A DNA stretch of 41,481 bases from an uncultured Bacilli bacterium (GTDB taxonomy: Bacteria > Bacillota_I > Bacilli_A > RF39 > UBA660). Where the stretch lies: the NCBI GenBank assembly GCA_910587725.1, contig CAJUNG010000009.1, forward strand, positions 1-41,481, read 5' to 3'. Below, piece after piece: positions 1-8,849 of this stretch. Each line of letters starts with the position of its first letter. Within the stretch, counting starts at the first letter, position 1. Both the position numbers and the translations under genes were made by a program. The notes beneath the pieces were generated by a model. It did no database searches and had not been told where the DNA came from. It saw nothing but the letters and a program-made list of their open reading frames with translations.

Positions 1-2
1 CA

Positions 3-785
3 GCAGGAGGAACTTATTCAGCGAATGCATCAGTGACTTTATATGCAAAATGGACTACGAATACTTATACTGTAAGTTATAATGCGAATGGAGGAACTGG
101 AGTCCCTTCAGCACAAACGAAAACGTATGGAGTAAATCTAACCTTATCGAGTACAAAACCAACAAGAAGTGGATATACATTTTTAGGTTGGGCAACTTCT
201 GCTAGTGGTGCAGTTGCTTATGCATCAGGTGCTACTTATACCTCTAATTCGGCAGTTACGCTATATGCGGTGTGGGGACTTACTTATGTTTATAATAGCG
301 GTAATCAGTATTCTAGTTATACTGGTGGTTGGAGCTATACTAGAACATTTACTGGTGGTGGTGGAAATTCACAGAATCATCCGGTTGAAACAACATCATT
401 TTCATCTTCCTATATTGAATGGAAAAAAAGCGGAACAAGTTCTTATACTTTTGGTGCTGGATATTTTCAACATTCTACTTTAGTCAATATGAACTATGCG
501 AAGAAGATTAATATTCGTTATACCGCTCCTATTGTTACGTCTGGTGTTTGGAGTGGAGTAACCTACTACCCAAGTTGTACTTTTTCTGTATTAAATAGTT
601 CTGGTAGTACGTTAGCGAGTACATCCCTTTCCTTAAAGTCTGCAGTTAGTAGTATTACAACAGCAACAATTGATGTTGCAGGGAAAAATTTAGTTTCTTC
701 TCGTGTTCGTGTTACTTGCTCAACTACTGCAATTCATCTGTTAGAACTAACTTTCCGGTTATATAGTGTTTATCCTAGTTATTGA
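3..785 (+). CDS. C-terminal part of a Listeria-Bacteroides-repeat (InlB B-repeat-like) surface protein, 5' end outside window
   Basis: The frame is open from the first bases and ends at TGA 783-785, so this is the tail of a larger extracellular protein. It reads through the end of one repeat (VTLYAKW) and one complete repeat of about 75 residues with the hallmarks YTVSYNANGG, KPTRSGYTFLGWAT and VTLYAVW. These belong to the Flg_new/InlB B-repeat family of beta-rich cell-surface repeats. The last ~165 residues are rich in Ser, Thr, Tyr and Gly and look like a beta-sandwich end domain. No LPXTG motif or C-terminal membrane helix is visible, so how it is held at the surface is unclear. The repeat assignment is firm. 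The binding function, adhesin or polysaccharide contact, is only inferred from the family. Confidence 0.8.
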   Translation, partial: AGGTYSANASVTLYAKWTTNTYTVSYNANGGTGVPSAQTKTYGVNLTLSSTKPTRSGYTFLGWATSASGAVAYASGATYTSNSAVTLYAVWGLTYVYNSGNQYSSYTGGWSYTRTFTGGGGNSQNHPVETTSFSSSYIEWKKSGTSSYTFGAGYFQHSTLVNMNYAKKINIRYTAPIVTSGVWSGVTYYPSCTFSVLNSSGSTLASTSLSLKSAVSSITTATIDVAGKNLVSSRVRVTCSTTAIHLLELTFRLYSVYPSY

Positions 786-819
786 GAAATGATTATTTGA
801 TTTATAAATTTTAATGAAA

Positions 820-847
820 TTAGCACTTTGTGCTTGACAAGTGCTAA
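820..847 (+). promoter_or_regulatory. CIRCE operator 1 (HrcA binding site), one base longer than consensus
   Basis: TTAGCAC and GTGCTAA arms form an inverted repeat separated by 14 bases, where the CIRCE consensus has 13. It overlaps the -35 box of the heat-shock promoter, so bound HrcA would block RNA polymerase. The site lies directly upstream of hrcA itself, which supports autoregulation. Confidence 0.85.
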
Positions 848-862
848 TTTTTATTTTATAAC
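834..862 (+). promoter_or_regulatory. Sigma-A promoter of the hrcA-grpE-dnaK operon
   Basis: TTGACA at 834-839, a 17-base spacer, then TATAAC at 857-862. The -35 box is inside CIRCE operator 1, and operator 2 lies just downstream of the start point. Confidence 0.85.
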
Positions 863-866
863 TATA

Positions 867-893
867 TTAGCACTTCGAAATTATTAGTGCCAG
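867..893 (+). promoter_or_regulatory. Second, degenerate CIRCE-like operator overlapping the hrcA ribosome site
   Basis: TTAGCACTT is followed by 9 bases and TAGTGCCAG. Spacing is the canonical 27 bases, but the right arm departs from GAGTGCTAA. The right arm runs into the AGGAGG Shine-Dalgarno sequence at 892-897, so it may act as a weaker second HrcA site downstream of the promoter. This is inferred from sequence only. Confidence 0.6.
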
Positions 894-904
894 GAGGTGA
901 AGAG

Positions 905-1888
905 TTGCTAACCGAAAGACAAAATAAATTGCTAAAAATCATTGTCGATGAGTACATTAAACTTGCTCGACCAGTAGGAAGCAAATTAATCTGTAAACGT
1001 CTAAAATGTTCTAGTGCAACGATTCGAAATGAGATGGCAGAACTAGAAGAAAAAGGTTACTTAGAGAAAACCCATACATCTAGTGGAAGAATTCCTAGTG
1101 AGGAAGGGTATCGCTATTATGTAGATTATTTAATGGAAGCAAAAAAGATGAATGGAGAAGATATGTTAAAACTTCAAATTCTTTTTTCCAATCAACAGTT
1201 AGCGATGTCGGATACTTTAGAAAAAAGTTTAGCACTTATTTCCGAGATGACCAATTATACCTCAATCGTTCTAGGAAAAGCTTCTCATGAAAATAAATTA
1301 AAAGAAGTTCGAACGATTCCCGTTACCGATACAGAAGTTGTCGTCATTGTGGTTACGGACAAAGGCTTTGTTGAACATAAAAACATTACCTTTGATTCTA
1401 TAGACTTAGAAGAAGTAACGAAAACGGTAAATTTGATTAATGATTTGGTTGTGGGAACTCCGATTGATGAAGTGTCTAGCAAATTAGAATTTGAAGTCAA
1501 ACCGATTATTGGAAGATATGTGAAGGAACATGAACTAATCTATAATACTTTCTATGAAGTGTTTCGAGATTTTTCTAAGAAGAATATCAACATTGTTGGT
1601 AAAAACAATATCTTAGAGCAACCAGAATTTAATAATATTGAAAAAATTAAAGATTTATTTACAAAATTCGACCAAGAACAGATGTTACAATCGATTGAGG
1701 AAGAAGATGGAGATATTAATATCTATATTGGTAAGGAAAATACTCTTGATTCTGATGTTACCGTGATTAAGACACATTATAAAACGGATAAGGATGAAGG
1801 TACGATTGCCATTGTTGGTCCGAAGAGAATGGATTATGAACGCGTGGTTGCTATCTTGGAGTTCATTAAACAAAATTTAGAAAAGTAG
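905..1888 (+). CDS. hrcA: Heat-inducible transcription repressor HrcA
   Basis: This 327-residue repressor of class I heat-shock genes binds CIRCE operators and needs GroEL for activity in known systems. The N-terminal winged helix (about residues 1-75) contains the family segment ARPVGSKLI and the recognition region SSATIRNEMAELEEKGYL, followed by HTSSGRIPSEEGYRYYVD. The rest is the GAF-like dimer domain, and the length is normal. I chose TTG 905 because AGGAGG lies 7 bases upstream and MLTERQNKLLKIIV matches the family start; an in-frame GTG at 887 lies upstream of that ribosome site. It is the first gene of hrcA-grpE-dnaK, 7 bases ahead of grpE. Confidence 0.96.
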   Translation: MLTERQNKLLKIIVDEYIKLARPVGSKLICKRLKCSSATIRNEMAELEEKGYLEKTHTSSGRIPSEEGYRYYVDYLMEAKKMNGEDMLKLQILFSNQQLAMSDTLEKSLALISEMTNYTSIVLGKASHENKLKEVRTIPVTDTEVVVIVVTDKGFVEHKNITFDSIDLEEVTKTVNLINDLVVGTPIDEVSSKLEFEVKPIIGRYVKEHELIYNTFYEVFRDFSKKNINIVGKNNILEQPEFNNIEKIKDLFTKFDQEQMLQSIEEEDGDINIYIGKENTLDSDVTVIKTHYKTDKDEGTIAIVGPKRMDYERVVAILEFIKQNLEK

Positions 1889-1895
1889 GTGACTT

Positions 1896-2450
1896 ATGAA
1901 AAATAAAGAAAATAAAGTAGATGTTGAACAAGAAATAAAGGAAGAAATGACCGAAGAAAAAGTTGTTGAAAAAGAAGAGACGCACGAAACTGATGCTGTT
2001 CTTGCGAGTAAACTTTCAGAAATTGAAGAGTTAAAAAGTAAATTGATGTATAAGGAAGCAGAATTTATCAACTTTAGAAAAAGAAAAGACGAAGAAGTTG
2101 CGGGAATGTTAAGATACGCTAACCAAGATTTAATTTTAGAAATTATTAAATCTGTCGATAACTTCGAACGGGCGATTGACTCTATCAAAAAGGATGATGA
2201 GGCCGATAACGAAAAAATGTTGACAGGAATTAATATGATTTATCAGGAATTAAAAACTACACTTCAAAAGTTTGGTGTTTCTGAAGTTAGCGAGATTGGT
2301 GTTCCTTTTGATGAATCGGTACATCATGCGGTTATGGTAGAAAGTGATGAAGATAAGCCAGATGGATTTATCTTAGAAGTGATGATTAAAGGGTATAAAC
2401 TTCATGAACGAGTGATACGCCCGGCTATGGTAAAAGTAAATCAATTATAA
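1896..2450 (+). CDS. grpE: Nucleotide exchange factor GrpE
   Basis: This 184-residue co-chaperone releases ADP from DnaK. It has the usual plan: a disordered acidic N-terminus (about 1-35), a long coiled coil (35-100, including EAEFINFRKRK), and a C-terminal beta domain with the signature region VPFDESVHHAVMVE and the ending GYKLHERVIRPAMVKVNQ. It starts 7 bases after hrcA and is followed 19 bases later by dnaK, so it is co-transcribed from the CIRCE-controlled promoter. Confidence 0.97.
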   Translation: MKNKENKVDVEQEIKEEMTEEKVVEKEETHETDAVLASKLSEIEELKSKLMYKEAEFINFRKRKDEEVAGMLRYANQDLILEIIKSVDNFERAIDSIKKDDEADNEKMLTGINMIYQELKTTLQKFGVSEVSEIGVPFDESVHHAVMVESDEDKPDGFILEVMIKGYKLHERVIRPAMVKVNQL

Positions 2451-2469
2451 AAAGAGAGGATGAATAAAT

Positions 2470-4296
2470 ATGAGTAAAATTATAGGTATTGACTTAGGTA
2501 CAACAAATAGTTGTGTTGCTGTTTTAGAGGGAGGAGAAGCAAAAGTTATTCCTAACCCTGAAGGAGAAAGAACTACACCAAGTGTCGTTGCTTTCAAGAA
2601 AGATGGAGAACGTGTTGTTGGTGCTGCGGCAAAACGTCAAGCATTAACTAATCCAAATACAGTTTCTAGTATTAAACGTTTAATGGGAACGGATAAGAAG
2701 ACAACAATCGAGGGAAAGAAATATTCACCAGAAGAAATCTCTGCGATGATTTTAGGATATATGAAAGATTATGCTGAGAAATACTTAGGAGAAAAGGTAA
2801 CGAAGGCAGTAATTACTGTTCCTGCTTACTTTAATGACGCAGAACGTCAAGCAACAAAGAATGCGGGTAAGATTGCTGGACTTGAAGTTGAGAGAATTAT
2901 TAATGAGCCAACTGCAGCATCTTTAGCTTTTGGACTTGATAAACAAGATAAAACTCAGACCATTCTTGTCTATGACCTTGGTGGTGGAACATTCGATGTA
3001 TCTATTCTAGAACTTGGAGATGGAATATTTGAAGTTAAATCTACAGCTGGAAATAATAAACTTGGTGGGGATGACTTTGATATTTGCTTGATGGATTATA
3101 TTGTCAGTGAATTTAAAAAAGAAAATGGAGTCGATTTATCGAAGGATAAGATGGCTATGCAACGGTTAAAGGAAATTTCCGAAAAAGCAAAGAAAGACTT
3201 AAGTGGAATGTCTTCAACACAAATTTCTGCACCATTTATTTCTCAAGGAGAAGATGGACCTCTTCACTTAGACATGAATCTTACTCGTGCTAAATTTGAG
3301 TCATTGATTAGCGATTTAGTAAATTCTACTTTAGAACCTGTTCGTAAAGCATTAAAGGATGCAAAAATGGATAAGAAAGACTTGGATAAAGTTATCTTAG
3401 TTGGTGGTTCAACTCGTATTCCTATGGTACAGGAATTAGTGGAGAAAGAACTTGGGCATAAACCATCTCATGAAGTTAATCCAGATGAGGCAGTTGCTAT
3501 GGGAGCTGCAATTCAAGGTGGGGTATTGACTGGAGACGTTAATGACATTGTTTTACTTGATGTTACTCCGCTTTCTTTAGGGCTTGAAACTTTAGGTGGA
3601 GTAATGACGACACTAATTCCAAGAAATACAACAATTCCTACTAGTAAATCTCAAGTATTTTCAACTGCAGCAGATAATCAACCAGCAGTAGATATCCATG
3701 TACTTCAAGGAGAAAGAAGTATGGCAAACGACAATAAGACGCTTGGACATTTCCAACTTACGGGAATTCCTGCAGCACCACGAGGAGTACCTCAAATTGA
3801 AGTTAAATTTGATATTGATGCAAATGGTATTGTTAATGTTACTGCAAAAGATTTAGGAACAAATAAAGAACAATCGATTACAATTACTGCAAGTACGAAT
3901 TTATCTGATGAAGAAATCGAAAGAATGAGAAAAGAAGCAGAAGAACATAAGGAAGAAGACGAAAAACGTAAAGCTGAAGCAGATGTTAAAAATGAAGCAG
4001 AACAACTTGTGTTCCAAACCGAAAAAGCACTTAAGGACCTTGGAGAAAAAGTAAGTGATAGCGATAAGAAAGAGGCAGAAGACTTAATTAAGAACGTTCA
4101 AGATGCACTAAATAAAGGGGATATTGAAGAGATTAAGAAAAAGAAAGATGCTCTTCAAGAAAAAGCGATGGCACTTGCTACTAAGGTATATGAAGAAGCC
4201 GCAAAGAATAATCAAGGTTCTGAAGAAAATGCAACTAGTGGTGATGCTACTAATAATAGTGATGATGTAGAAGAAGCAAATTACGAGGAAAAATAA
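2470..4296 (+). CDS. dnaK: Molecular chaperone DnaK (Hsp70)
   Basis: This 608-residue Hsp70 is the central ATP-dependent foldase of the operon. The actin-like ATPase domain (about 1-360) shows IDLGTTNS, VYDLGGGTFDVSILELG and VILVGGSTRIPMVQ. The linker DVTPLSLGLETLGG leads to the substrate-binding beta domain and helical lid. It lacks the extra ATPase segment of Gram-negative DnaK, as is usual for Gram-positive forms. The tail is acidic and Asn/Ser-rich. GAGAGG lies just before the ATG. Partners DnaJ and GrpE are encoded in the same cluster. Confidence 0.98.
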   Translation: MSKIIGIDLGTTNSCVAVLEGGEAKVIPNPEGERTTPSVVAFKKDGERVVGAAAKRQALTNPNTVSSIKRLMGTDKKTTIEGKKYSPEEISAMILGYMKDYAEKYLGEKVTKAVITVPAYFNDAERQATKNAGKIAGLEVERIINEPTAASLAFGLDKQDKTQTILVYDLGGGTFDVSILELGDGIFEVKSTAGNNKLGGDDFDICLMDYIVSEFKKENGVDLSKDKMAMQRLKEISEKAKKDLSGMSSTQISAPFISQGEDGPLHLDMNLTRAKFESLISDLVNSTLEPVRKALKDAKMDKKDLDKVILVGGSTRIPMVQELVEKELGHKPSHEVNPDEAVAMGAAIQGGVLTGDVNDIVLLDVTPLSLGLETLGGVMTTLIPRNTTIPTSKSQVFSTAADNQPAVDIHVLQGERSMANDNKTLGHFQLTGIPAAPRGVPQIEVKFDIDANGIVNVTAKDLGTNKEQSITITASTNLSDEEIERMRKEAEEHKEEDEKRKAEADVKNEAEQLVFQTEKALKDLGEKVSDSDKKEAEDLIKNVQDALNKGDIEEIKKKKDALQEKAMALATKVYEEAAKNNQGSEENATSGDATNNSDDVEEANYEEK

Positions 4297-4312
4297 AAGA
4301 GGCGACAGTGAA

Positions 4313-4341
4313 GTTCTAGGAGACTAGAACTTTGTCTAGTC
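4313..4341 (+). promoter_or_regulatory. Two mutually exclusive hairpins between dnaK and pepF
   Basis: Hairpin 1 pairs GTTCTAG (4313-4319) with CTAGAAC (4324-4330) over a GAGA loop. Hairpin 2 pairs GACTAGA (4322-4328) with TCTAGTC (4335-4341). They share 4324-4328, so only one can form. There is no strong U-tract, so this is not an obvious terminator. It could protect the dnaK 3' end or set pepF expression, and it ends 3 bases before the pepF ribosome site AAGGAG. Confidence 0.5.
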
Positions 4342-4355
4342 ATAAGGAGAAAAAG

Positions 4356-6146
4356 ATGAAAGTAATTACGCGAGACGAACAAAGAAAAGAAGACACTTGG
4401 GATTTATCAAAGATTTATCAGACCAAAGAGGAGTTTGAGCAGGATTTAACGAAAGTGAAGGAAATGACAGAATCTCTTTTTCAATTCAAGGGAAAGGTGA
4501 TGGAAAGTAGTACTCGTTTATATGAAGCATTAAAATTAGATACAGAAATTTCTAGAAAGATAGAAAAATTAGTAACTTATGCTTTTCGATTGTTAGATGA
4601 AGATTTAAGTAATGTCGAAAATCAAGAATTGCAAGGAAAAGTAGAACGACTAATGAGTAATGTTGCTAGTAAACTCTCATTTTTTGCTCCAGAAGTTTTA
4701 AAAAGTGATTATGAGACGGTTGAAAAATTTATGTTAGAAGAAGAAGCGTTACAAGAGTACGCACTTGTATTAAAACGTGTTTTTCGCAAGAGAGAACATA
4801 TTTTAAGTGAGAAAGAAGAACAAGTGTTAGCAGAAGTTTCTAATGTATTAGACAGTCCAAGTAAAGTGGCTGGTATTTTAAGAAATTCAGAGATGGAATT
4901 TGGTGTAATTACCGACGAAAACGGAGAAATTGTTCCTTTAACGAATGAAAACTATTCTATTTTTGTCAAGAATCGGGACCGTAATATCAGAAAGTGTGCA
5001 TTTTTTACTCTTTATGACCATTATCGAAAACTTAAAGATACTTTTACGGAAACGATTCAAGGAGAGGTATTAAAAAATGTTAAAATTGCCAAATTAAGAA
5101 AATTTCCTACTGCAAAAGAAGCTAGTTTATTTTCTAGTCGTGTAGACTCTTGTGTGTATGATCATTTAATTTTAGCTGTCCATGAGAAGATGGATGTAAT
5201 TTATCAATATTTTGCTTTGAAAAAGCGTGTTTCAGGAATTGCTGATTTTTCGATGTATGATACCTATATTAACTTAGCAGATGATGTTTTAACACATTAC
5301 TCTTATGAAGAGGCAAAGAAAATTGTTTTAGAAGTTGTGAAAGTTTTTGGAGATGAATATGTTGAAGTAGTGAAGCGTGCCTTTAATGAGCGTTGGATTG
5401 ATGTTTATCCAAATAAAGGAAAAAGAGGTGGGGCTTATTCTTCTGGCTCTTATGATACCGCTCCTTACATTTTGTTAAATTATCAAGAGGATTATCGAGA
5501 TGTATCGACCTTAATTCATGAGCTTGGCCATTCTATGCATAGTTATTTTTCTCATCAAAATAATCCTTATCCATATTCTTCTTATAAAATATTTGTTGCT
5601 GAAGTAGCTTCTACGGTGAATGAAATGCTTCTTAACTATTATATGTTAGAACATAGCAATTCGGTTAGTGAGAAGAAGATGATTTTAAGTGAAATGATGG
5701 ATGATTTTAAAGCAACATTATTTCGGCAAACCATGTTTTCCGAATTTGAGGATTTCATGCATAAACAGGTAGAGGATGGAAAAGTGTTAACGCAGGAAGT
5801 ATTATGTAATGAATATTACCGACTTAATCAACTTTATTTTGGTAGCCATGTCGATGTCAATGAAGAAATTCGTTATGAGTGGATGAGAATACCGCACTTT
5901 TACTATAACTTCTATGTTTATCAGTATGCAACGGGGCTTGCCTGCGCGTGCGATATCGTGAGAAGAATTCGAGCAAACGAAAAAGGTGCAGTAGAAGGAT
6001 ATATGAAGTTTTTGGCAAGTGGAGACTCTTTAGATCCAGTTGAAGAATTAAAGCTTGCTGGTGTAGATATTACAAAAAAAGAAACTATCGAAAATGCAAT
6101 TGATATGTTCCATGAATTAATTTTAGAATTTGAGCGTTTATTATAA
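4356..6146 (+). CDS. pepF: Oligoendopeptidase F, M3B zinc metallopeptidase
   Basis: This 596-residue cytoplasmic peptidase cleaves short peptides. The zinc motif HELGH lies in TLIHELGHSMHSYF, with the downstream Glu ligand region FVAEVASTVNEML, both characteristic of the M3B (PepF) group. Length fits the family (about 600). I chose ATG 4356, preceded by AAGGAG at a 6-base spacing, over an upstream in-frame start at 4332 that lies within the hairpin segment. It sits between dnaK and dnaJ, so it is probably transcribed in the heat-shock operon and could clear peptides released by proteolysis. That role is inferred from context only. Confidence 0.93.
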   Translation: MKVITRDEQRKEDTWDLSKIYQTKEEFEQDLTKVKEMTESLFQFKGKVMESSTRLYEALKLDTEISRKIEKLVTYAFRLLDEDLSNVENQELQGKVERLMSNVASKLSFFAPEVLKSDYETVEKFMLEEEALQEYALVLKRVFRKREHILSEKEEQVLAEVSNVLDSPSKVAGILRNSEMEFGVITDENGEIVPLTNENYSIFVKNRDRNIRKCAFFTLYDHYRKLKDTFTETIQGEVLKNVKIAKLRKFPTAKEASLFSSRVDSCVYDHLILAVHEKMDVIYQYFALKKRVSGIADFSMYDTYINLADDVLTHYSYEEAKKIVLEVVKVFGDEYVEVVKRAFNERWIDVYPNKGKRGGAYSSGSYDTAPYILLNYQEDYRDVSTLIHELGHSMHSYFSHQNNPYPYSSYKIFVAEVASTVNEMLLNYYMLEHSNSVSEKKMILSEMMDDFKATLFRQTMFSEFEDFMHKQVEDGKVLTQEVLCNEYYRLNQLYFGSHVDVNEEIRYEWMRIPHFYYNFYVYQYATGLACACDIVRRIRANEKGAVEGYMKFLASGDSLDPVEELKLAGVDITKKETIENAIDMFHELILEFERLL

Positions 6147-6163
6147 CTAAGAAGGTGATGTAA

Positions 6164-7294
6164 ATGGAGAAAAAAGATTATTATGAGGTACTAGGTGTTA
6201 GCAAAACGGCATCTAATGATGAGATTAAAAGTGCCTTTCGAAAATTAGCAAAAAAGTATCATCCAGATGTTTCTAAAGAGGAAAACGCAGCAGAGAAATT
6301 TAAAGAAGCGCAAGAAGCTTATTCTGTACTTTCAGATGATGCTAAACGTCGTCAATATGATCAGTTTGGCCATGCTGCTTTCTCTAATGGTGCAGGTGGT
6401 GCTGGAGGATTTTCTGGATTTGGTGGATTTGACTTTGGCGGTGGCGATTACGAAGACATTTTTGAGAATATCTTTTCTGGTTTTGGATTCGGTGGTCGTT
6501 CATCTCGTGGAGGAAATAGAGCTCAAAGAGGAAGCGATACTCTTGTGCGAATGAATCTTACGTTTGAAGAAGCGGTTTTTGGTGCGAAAAAGGATTTAGA
6601 GGTAACTGTTATGGATACTTGTGAAGAGTGTCATGGCAAGGGTGGATTCGGCGAAGAAACTTGTGATAAATGTCATGGAAGCGGAACGATTACTAGTGAA
6701 CAGAGAACAATTCTAGGTTCTTTCTTGACAAAAACGACATGTCCAAAATGTAGTGGACGTGGAAAAACGATGAAGGATACTTGCACGAAATGTAGTGGTA
6801 GTGGAAGAGTTCGAAAAAAGAAAACGATTGAAGTTGAGGTTCCTCGTGGCATTGATAGTGGTATGCGTCGTAGAATTAGTGGAAAAGGTGAAGCGGGAAT
6901 CAATGGTGGAGCGAATGGCGACTTGTATATTGAATTTACCGTTTTAGCACATGAATATTTTGCTCGGGAAGAGGATGATATTTATTTAGAAGTTCCTTTG
7001 ACTTTAACAGAGAGCCTTCTCGGTTGTAAAAAAGAAATTCCTACGCTTTATGGAAATGTAAAATTAACCGTAGAAGCGTTAACGGAAAGCGGGAAAACAG
7101 AACGGATTCGAGGAAAAGGTGTGAATAGTGATGTTTCTCGTAGAAAAGGAGATATGTATATTGTCTATAAGACGATACTTCCGAAGAAGTTAACGAAAGA
7201 GCAAAAGGAATGGATAGAAAATTTAGCAAATACAGATTTAAGGACAAAAGAAATTGAAGATTTTGAGAAATTTGTCCAGAAAAATGAAAAATAA
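6164..7294 (+). CDS. dnaJ: Chaperone DnaJ (Hsp40)
   Basis: This 376-residue co-chaperone stimulates DnaK ATPase and delivers substrates. The J domain (about 1-68) carries the HPD motif at 33-35. A Gly/Phe-rich stretch follows (about 72-122). The zinc domain has four CxxCxGxG motifs: CEECHGKG, CDKCHGSG, CPKCSGRG and CTKCSGSG. Two C-terminal beta domains complete a type I DnaJ. It starts 17 bases after pepF with GAAGGTG upstream of ATG and is the last gene of the cluster, followed by a terminator. Confidence 0.97.
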   Translation: MEKKDYYEVLGVSKTASNDEIKSAFRKLAKKYHPDVSKEENAAEKFKEAQEAYSVLSDDAKRRQYDQFGHAAFSNGAGGAGGFSGFGGFDFGGGDYEDIFENIFSGFGFGGRSSRGGNRAQRGSDTLVRMNLTFEEAVFGAKKDLEVTVMDTCEECHGKGGFGEETCDKCHGSGTITSEQRTILGSFLTKTTCPKCSGRGKTMKDTCTKCSGSGRVRKKKTIEVEVPRGIDSGMRRRISGKGEAGINGGANGDLYIEFTVLAHEYFAREEDDIYLEVPLTLTESLLGCKKEIPTLYGNVKLTVEALTESGKTERIRGKGVNSDVSRRKGDMYIVYKTILPKKLTKEQKEWIENLANTDLRTKEIEDFEKFVQKNEK

Positions 7295-7336
7295 AAAGGA
7301 TAAGATGACTATTATTGTTCAATCTTTCCTTTTTTT
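7293..7336. terminator. Bidirectional terminator between dnaJ and the convergent gene
   Basis: AAAAAGGA with AAGAT pairs with ATCTT and CCTTTTT across a loop of about 14 bases, and is followed on the plus strand by a T-run. It overlaps the last codons of the minus-strand gene ending at 7312, so it can serve both directions. Confidence 0.75.
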
Positions 7337-8115
7337 ATGACTTGATATTTTTTGTTTTTGTCTTCTAATTTTTCTTCGATTTGTTCTGTTTCGATTACGT
7401 AGAACGTTGTGCTAATGAGACTTTTTTCGACAAATTTGTATTCTTTCTGAAATTCAGTAGGGGGAGTTACGGTAATTTTACTGCAGTCTAGTTCTGCACT
7501 TTGTTCTAATATAGAACTCCATTTTTTGGAAAATTCTCCTTCTACTAGATAATCTGGTTCTATGTGATATTTCTCTAATGCTAGTTCAAAAATTTCTAGT
7601 GAAGGGGAGTGGTGATTTTCTGCTGTTTTCTCTCCTAAATAAGAAACGGAAGAAGCATCATAGAAAGAAAAGGTGGTCTTAGCTTTATTTGTCGTTCCAG
7701 AAAAGGAAATATCTTCTATAAGTAATCGATGATTAGCAAGGCTTATGGTGTGAATTTTTATTGCCTCAACTTCTTTGTTTTTATTTCTTTCTACTTTGAT
7801 TTTTAAATTGTAGATGTCCATATCGCTTAGGGTTACTTCGGATTTTAATCTGATTTCTAATGATTCTTTACTGAGTACTAATACATCGTAGACTGTTTCG
7901 TGAATATAATCATAGAGATTGATTTCTTGTGATTGTTGACTAGGAATAAAAAAGAAGCTTCCAAACCGTATTTTTAAATAAGTCTCAATTTCTCCTACGA
8001 TTTTTTCTAGATATTCTTTTTGATTCTTTCTTTTTTTCTTGTTCTTACTTTCTTCTTGTGTGATTTGGTGAAGTCTAATCAATTTTATTAATTCTTGGGC
8101 GATTGAATGTTTCAT
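7312..8115 (-). CDS. Hypothetical protein, 267 residues
   Basis: I do not recognise this protein. It is soluble, with no signal peptide or membrane helix. The N-terminus (1-45) is helical and very Lys-rich (ESKNKKKRKNQKEYLEK). The middle (60-170) looks beta-rich and the C-terminus is charged. It ends inside the terminator shared with dnaJ. AAGAAGGA lies about 7 bases before the ATG. A 104-base gap separates it from the guanylate-kinase-like gene upstream on the same strand, so it may have its own transcription start. Confidence 0.7.
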   Translation of the reverse strand: MKHSIAQELIKLIRLHQITQEESKNKKKRKNQKEYLEKIVGEIETYLKIRFGSFFFIPSQQSQEINLYDYIHETVYDVLVLSKESLEIRLKSEVTLSDMDIYNLKIKVERNKNKEVEAIKIHTISLANHRLLIEDISFSGTTNKAKTTFSFYDASSVSYLGEKTAENHHSPSLEIFELALEKYHIEPDYLVEGEFSKKWSSILEQSAELDCSKITVTPPTEFQKEYKFVEKSLISTTFYVIETEQIEEKLEDKNKKYQVIKKGKIEQ

Positions 8116-8195
8116 TTTGTATTTCCTTCTTTCTTGTGATTATAAGATTTTAATCTGAATAAAATGGATTTAAATGGTGAATTGATAAAAGGCAA

Positions 8196-8211
8196 TTGGT
8201 AGTGTTACCAA
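8196..8211. repeat. Short palindrome TTGGTA-GTGT-TACCAA
   Basis: Perfect 6-bp arms with a 4-base centre lie in the 104-base gap between the minus-strand genes at 8115 and 8220. There is no U-tract. It could be an operator for the downstream gene or a weak RNA hairpin; the sequence does not decide. Confidence 0.35.
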
Positions 8212-8219
8212 ACGAACAG

Positions 8220-8846
8220 TTAGTATGATTTTTGCTTTTTCTTTTGTTCTTCCTTTAATTCCTTTTTTATGGTTTCAATGATTTTTTGATAACATTCTTG
8301 TAAATTCTCATTTTCATATTGTCTGTCTTCTGGAATTTCGGCGTCGATTATATTCGCTTCTGAAAAGTCTTCTTCATCACGTATAAATCTTCTACAGATT
8401 TCCTTACATTGATTGATATTGATTCCTTCTTTGTTGTCATCTCTAACAAAAGCACGGTCTAGTCGACTATTTAAACTTACATAGATGTAGATAGGAATAA
8501 CGACATCTTTCCCATAGAAAGTCTTTAAACTATTGAACCCAGCAAGTGTATTGATTGTGATATAGTTTTTTGTTTCTAAATCAATATTTTTGTTTGTTGT
8601 TAGATAATACCAATCCCCATAAACGGTATGAAAAACTCGCTCTTCGATGACTTCTTGATTTTGATGAAGTTCTATTCTTGTTTTTTCATCAATAAAAAAG
8701 TATTCTCGTCCTTCTTTTTCTTCTTCACGCATTGGTCTTGTTGTTGATAGCGTAATTGGAGAAAGCGGAAAGTCTTTGACTAATTTTTGATAAATGGTAT
8801 CCTTTCCTGATGAACTTTTTCCGATAATACAAAATATTTTTCCCAT
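8220..8846 (-). CDS. Guanylate-kinase-like P-loop kinase
   Basis: This 208-residue protein has a P-loop, GKSSSGKDT (residues 9-17), and the guanylate-kinase GMP-binding stretch TTRPMREEEKEGREYFF, followed by VFHTVYGDWYYLTT, which matches the family region around the conserved YG. These features place it in the guanylate kinase fold. The remainder diverges from housekeeping Gmk, with an Arg-rich lid region (DRAFVRDD, CRRFIRDEED) and a charged tail. It may be the only GMP kinase or a paralogue; the window cannot settle this. It starts 3 bases after the end of rarA and is surely co-transcribed with it. Confidence 0.8.
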   Translation of the reverse strand: MGKIFCIIGKSSSGKDTIYQKLVKDFPLSPITLSTTRPMREEEKEGREYFFIDEKTRIELHQNQEVIEERVFHTVYGDWYYLTTNKNIDLETKNYITINTLAGFNSLKTFYGKDVVIPIYIYVSLNSRLDRAFVRDDNKEGININQCKEICRRFIRDEEDFSEANIIDAEIPEDRQYENENLQECYQKIIETIKKELKEEQKKKQKSY

Positions 8847-8849
8847 TTC

